From Clarireedia homoeocarpa (taxonomy: Eukaryota; Ascomycota; Leotiomycetes; Helotiales; Rutstroemiaceae), in NCBI GenBank assembly GCA_001465935.1, contig LNKV01000046.1, positions 248,001-312,000 of the forward strand: a stretch of DNA of 64,000 nucleotides, read 5' to 3'. Shown piece by piece: positions 61,616 to 64,000 of this stretch (position 1 is its first letter; each line of letters starts with the position of its first letter). Made by a program: the position numbers and the translations under genes. The notes under the pieces are model-generated. The model was given only the letters and a program-made list of their open reading frames with translations. It was not told where the DNA came from and made no database searches.

Positions 61616-62457
61616 TTTGGTTTCATTTGATTTGGGACATGAGTTTCTTTGGTTGTTTGAAATTGGATTATGCATTTCATTGTGTTGATGATATGATTTT
61701 GGCTTGCATTTCGTACTTGCCTGCTTGTTTTGCTTGGAGATGGAGTTTGAATTGTTCTTTTCAATGATGTTTTTTGATATGGGATAAAGTAATAAATAAT
61801 GAGCGGGGAAGATGAATAATGAGGATGGGTGGTATGGTAAATACTTGGGGAAAATATGATTTGTTATTGTAGAAGTTCATCACTTGATGCGGTGACTACA
61901 ATGCTGCGAATCAAACTTCGCTGGCCAACTATTTGTAATATTGCAAGTTAAAGTAACCATGTCTCACAGTGGAAAAACGCTGTGAGAATGTTATCAGTAT
62001 AGAGGCTCACGAACACAACATGGCAGCCAAGCAGCAGTGGGTTTCAAATATCATTATTCATTTCTGAAAGCTAAGATATGCAAACAAAGATTTTCTCAAA
62101 ATAACCAAGGCAATAATAAACAAGTATGCAAAGAAAGGCATGGAATCTGCTTGAAAAGTCGTAGGTTCAGACCTACCGTCATTATATCGTCTTGAGTATC
62201 ATTTCAAAGCGGGTAGCATGTCTCGGCCCAACAATCGTTCGTTGAAACCTAGCACTGGATGAATGTTAGTTAATGCTCTGAAAACAAATTCAAATTAAAG
62301 AGCAACAAAAATAAATGTAATCAGACAGCAGTTGGTAACTTTTTTTTGTCCACATAGAGGATTACAGAACAGGTCTGTGAATAAGGTATATCATCATTTT
62401 ACAAAAGTCTTCCCCCATTGAAAAAGAAAACGAGGTTGCTTACCATTGTGTAGGTGG
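61616..62457. other. Intergenic, convergent 3' regions
   Basis: About 0.8 kb, T/A-rich. A 7-bp-stem inverted repeat lies near 61964-61987. No gene is supported. Confidence 0.5.
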
Positions 62458-63451
62458 TCAAACCAGTCTCCTCTTTTTGAAAAAGGAATCCATGGTGGTT
62501 TGGGAAGATTCATGTTTCAAACTTCCTATGCCACCACGAGTCTTCTTCAAACCTTTCAAGTGTTCCTGATTGTTTATGGCTTTGATGATGAGTAGCATGT
62601 TTGAGAAATATTTTCCTTTGGACAGACTTTCCGGGCTGGATGGTTGGTTTGATAGCGTCTCATCAGATGTTATTGGAGGTTTAGGTAGATTAGAAGGTTG
62701 TTCACTGGCAGATGGAGGTGTTGAAGTAGCCTGTGCCGGGACCAGCTCTTGCACAGATTTGATCTCCAAGTCCAGATAACCCGTATTGGCCCAACCACCA
62801 AGATGCTCCAATCCATACTCATTTGTCTCAACATCTTTCCCCACTGAGACATTTTTGAGTTGGAAACGCTTCAAAAGCGTTCTCCATAGATGTGGTAGGA
62901 TTATCCCATGAGCGACGACCACAACTGAATTTTCATCCAAGGTCTTCTCAAGAGTGTTGATGAGATATTCATCAATAAATCTAGTCATTCGTATATTCAT
63001 CGAAACCTTTGATTCCACGTCCTTGAATGCAGGATCATTTCGCTGTGCTTCCAGATGTGTTTTCCTTCCGGACTTATTGTTGTCTCTAGACCGTTCTAGG
63101 AACGTCTTGCCTTCATAGTAACCAAAGTCTTGCTCACGAAGAAGCTGTAGCTTCGTCACTTCCCGAGGTGCGTGTCCTCCCTCTTGAGAAAGACGAATTG
63201 CATCTGCAGTCATGTAGGCGCGTTGCAGATCGGAAGAATAAATCTGCGAGATATTGGCATCGGTAGCAGCTAGATGAGTACCGAGCCTCTTTGCTTGTAG
63301 AACGCCATGGTTCGTCAATGCCGAATCAGTTACACCAGCACTTAAAGAAACGTTAGCTGAAGTTTCTGCTAAAAATTGGACGAACATGAACATACTATAC
63401 ACCAGCAACATTATGTACAGTCTCTCCGTGTCGAATTAAAAGTAACCTCAT
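62458..63451 (-). CDS. Histidine phosphatase (PGAM-like) protein with C-terminal PIP-box motif
   Basis: Two exons on the minus strand, 63396-63451 and 62458-63340, with a 55-nt intron (GTATGT...TTTAAG); 312 residues. The start reads MRLLLIRHGETVHNVAG, giving the clade-1 RHGE motif with nucleophile His8. Next come IYSSDLQRAYMTADAI, LREQDFGYYEGK and the second catalytic His163 in VVVVAHGIILPHLWR, so the active site looks complete. Residues about 215-270 are a Ser/Pro-rich linker. The last residues read QTTMDSFF (299-306) followed by KKRRLV, a canonical PIP box (Q-x-x-M-x-x-F-F) with a basic tail that may also serve as nuclear signal. The family hydrolyses phosphate esters; the substrate is unknown. 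Tfc7/tau55-type nuclear histidine phosphatases are an alternative relation. Confidence 0.85.
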
Positions 63452-64000
63452 CCCGCCATATGGGAGATGGCAGAATAGTTTCTCGTTCAACGAAAAGTCA
63501 TGAATGGAAAAGAAAAATAAAAGGTTTTGGTGCGAAAATTTTCTGAAGATCTCATTTGCCGAATAGCTTAGTCATCGTTGCGCTAAACCAAAATTGCAAA
63601 TCCACGACCATTGCCCTCCTGCTTGATCTCCAATTAATCGTGCGAGTCTGCCAACTTTCATTCGCGTAACACGAAAGGATGCGGAAGAGTAGAACCGATT
63701 CTCAGTGTTCATACTTGTTCCGGGGTTCTTGGAGGTAGCACTTGTTATGACTTGTACCCCCTCGGCTTACACGCCGGGAGCAAACGCGGCGCGCTCAGTA
63801 GACCAGAGAACGAACTCCGACGACCGGAAAGTAGTTTCTCTGGTCGGATGAATCTGTACGTTGAGAAGCGTTCCAGCTGGCAGTCTGTAGAGGACACTTC
63901 TAGTGGATTTTTTTGATCATCTGTGGTTGAAATGGCAGCATTTATACGCTTGGTGTGAGGACCGTTGCGGCACTCCAGAAGCTGGAACTCTGACAGTGGC
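63452..64000. other. Upstream region to window end
   Basis: Promoter side of the histidine phosphatase gene. It contains a perfect 10-bp inverted repeat (63801-63810 with 63836-63845, 25-nt loop). No gene could be supported before the window ends. Confidence 0.5.

Noticed and set aside
60799..61764. 321-codon open frame antisense to the GPI protein
   Set aside because: It mirrors the repeat composition of the sense gene (Val/Leu/Gly-rich repeats), has no start context, and the sense frame has a signal peptide and GPI signal.
62155..62185. tRNA T-arm-like sequence around GGTTCAGACC
   Set aside because: The loop length is wrong and no matching A box, anticodon arm or acceptor stem is present upstream.

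Overview
The window is filamentous ascomycete nuclear DNA. Genes are spaced 0.3-2.3 kb apart on both strands. They are cut by short introns (mostly 49-75 nt, GT-AG, with fungal donor, branch and acceptor signals), and fungal-specific families are present: a Zn2Cys6 regulator, 2EXR proteins, and Ser/Thr-rich GPI-anchored wall proteins. The flavour of the proteins suggests Leotiomycetes (Botrytis/Sclerotinia-like). That is an inference from memory of the families, not a database result. All exon joins below were made by hand from splice signals plus reading-frame continuity.

Layout. 1-10.2 kb: 3' end of a battenin (CLN3/BTN1) gene, a single-pass Ser/Thr-rich membrane protein, a secreted histidine acid phosphatase-like protein, a small three-exon membrane protein, an MCT-type MFS transporter, and a GPI-anchored PF04185 acid phosphatase. 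The last four genes look like a surface and nutrient-uptake neighbourhood. 10.9-24.4 kb: dynactin p150-Glued, a GPI-anchored FAS1 protein and a Gyp5-like RabGAP, followed by a 2.3 kb promoter region. 24.4-37.4 kb: one giant seven-exon HECT ubiquitin ligase of the TOM1/HUWE1 type (4203 residues) containing a GC-AG intron. 38.4-42.5 kb: PRPP synthetase, ribosomal protein eS6 (with tiny 5' coding exons) and Ctf8.

42.5-49.6 kb is the least conserved part. It holds a cupin gene interrupted by two in-frame stop codons, one full-length and one apparently truncated 2EXR gene, and about 3 kb with no gene I can support. 49.6-63.5 kb: a Zn2Cys6 transcription factor, DPH3, frataxin, AP-3 sigma, a small conserved-looking membrane protein, cytosolic leucyl-tRNA synthetase, a Ser/Thr-repeat GPI protein, and a histidine-phosphatase (PGAM-like) protein.

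Most genes are housekeeping and unrelated to each other, covering translation (eS6, LeuRS, DPH3), nucleotide supply (PRPP synthetase), trafficking (Gyp5, AP-3, dynactin), chromosome cohesion (Ctf8) and iron-sulfur clusters (frataxin). The most unusual single observation is that the PGAM-like protein at 62458-63451 ends in a canonical-looking PCNA-interaction (PIP) box followed by basic residues. I found no CRISPR array, intact transposon, rRNA or tRNA gene.
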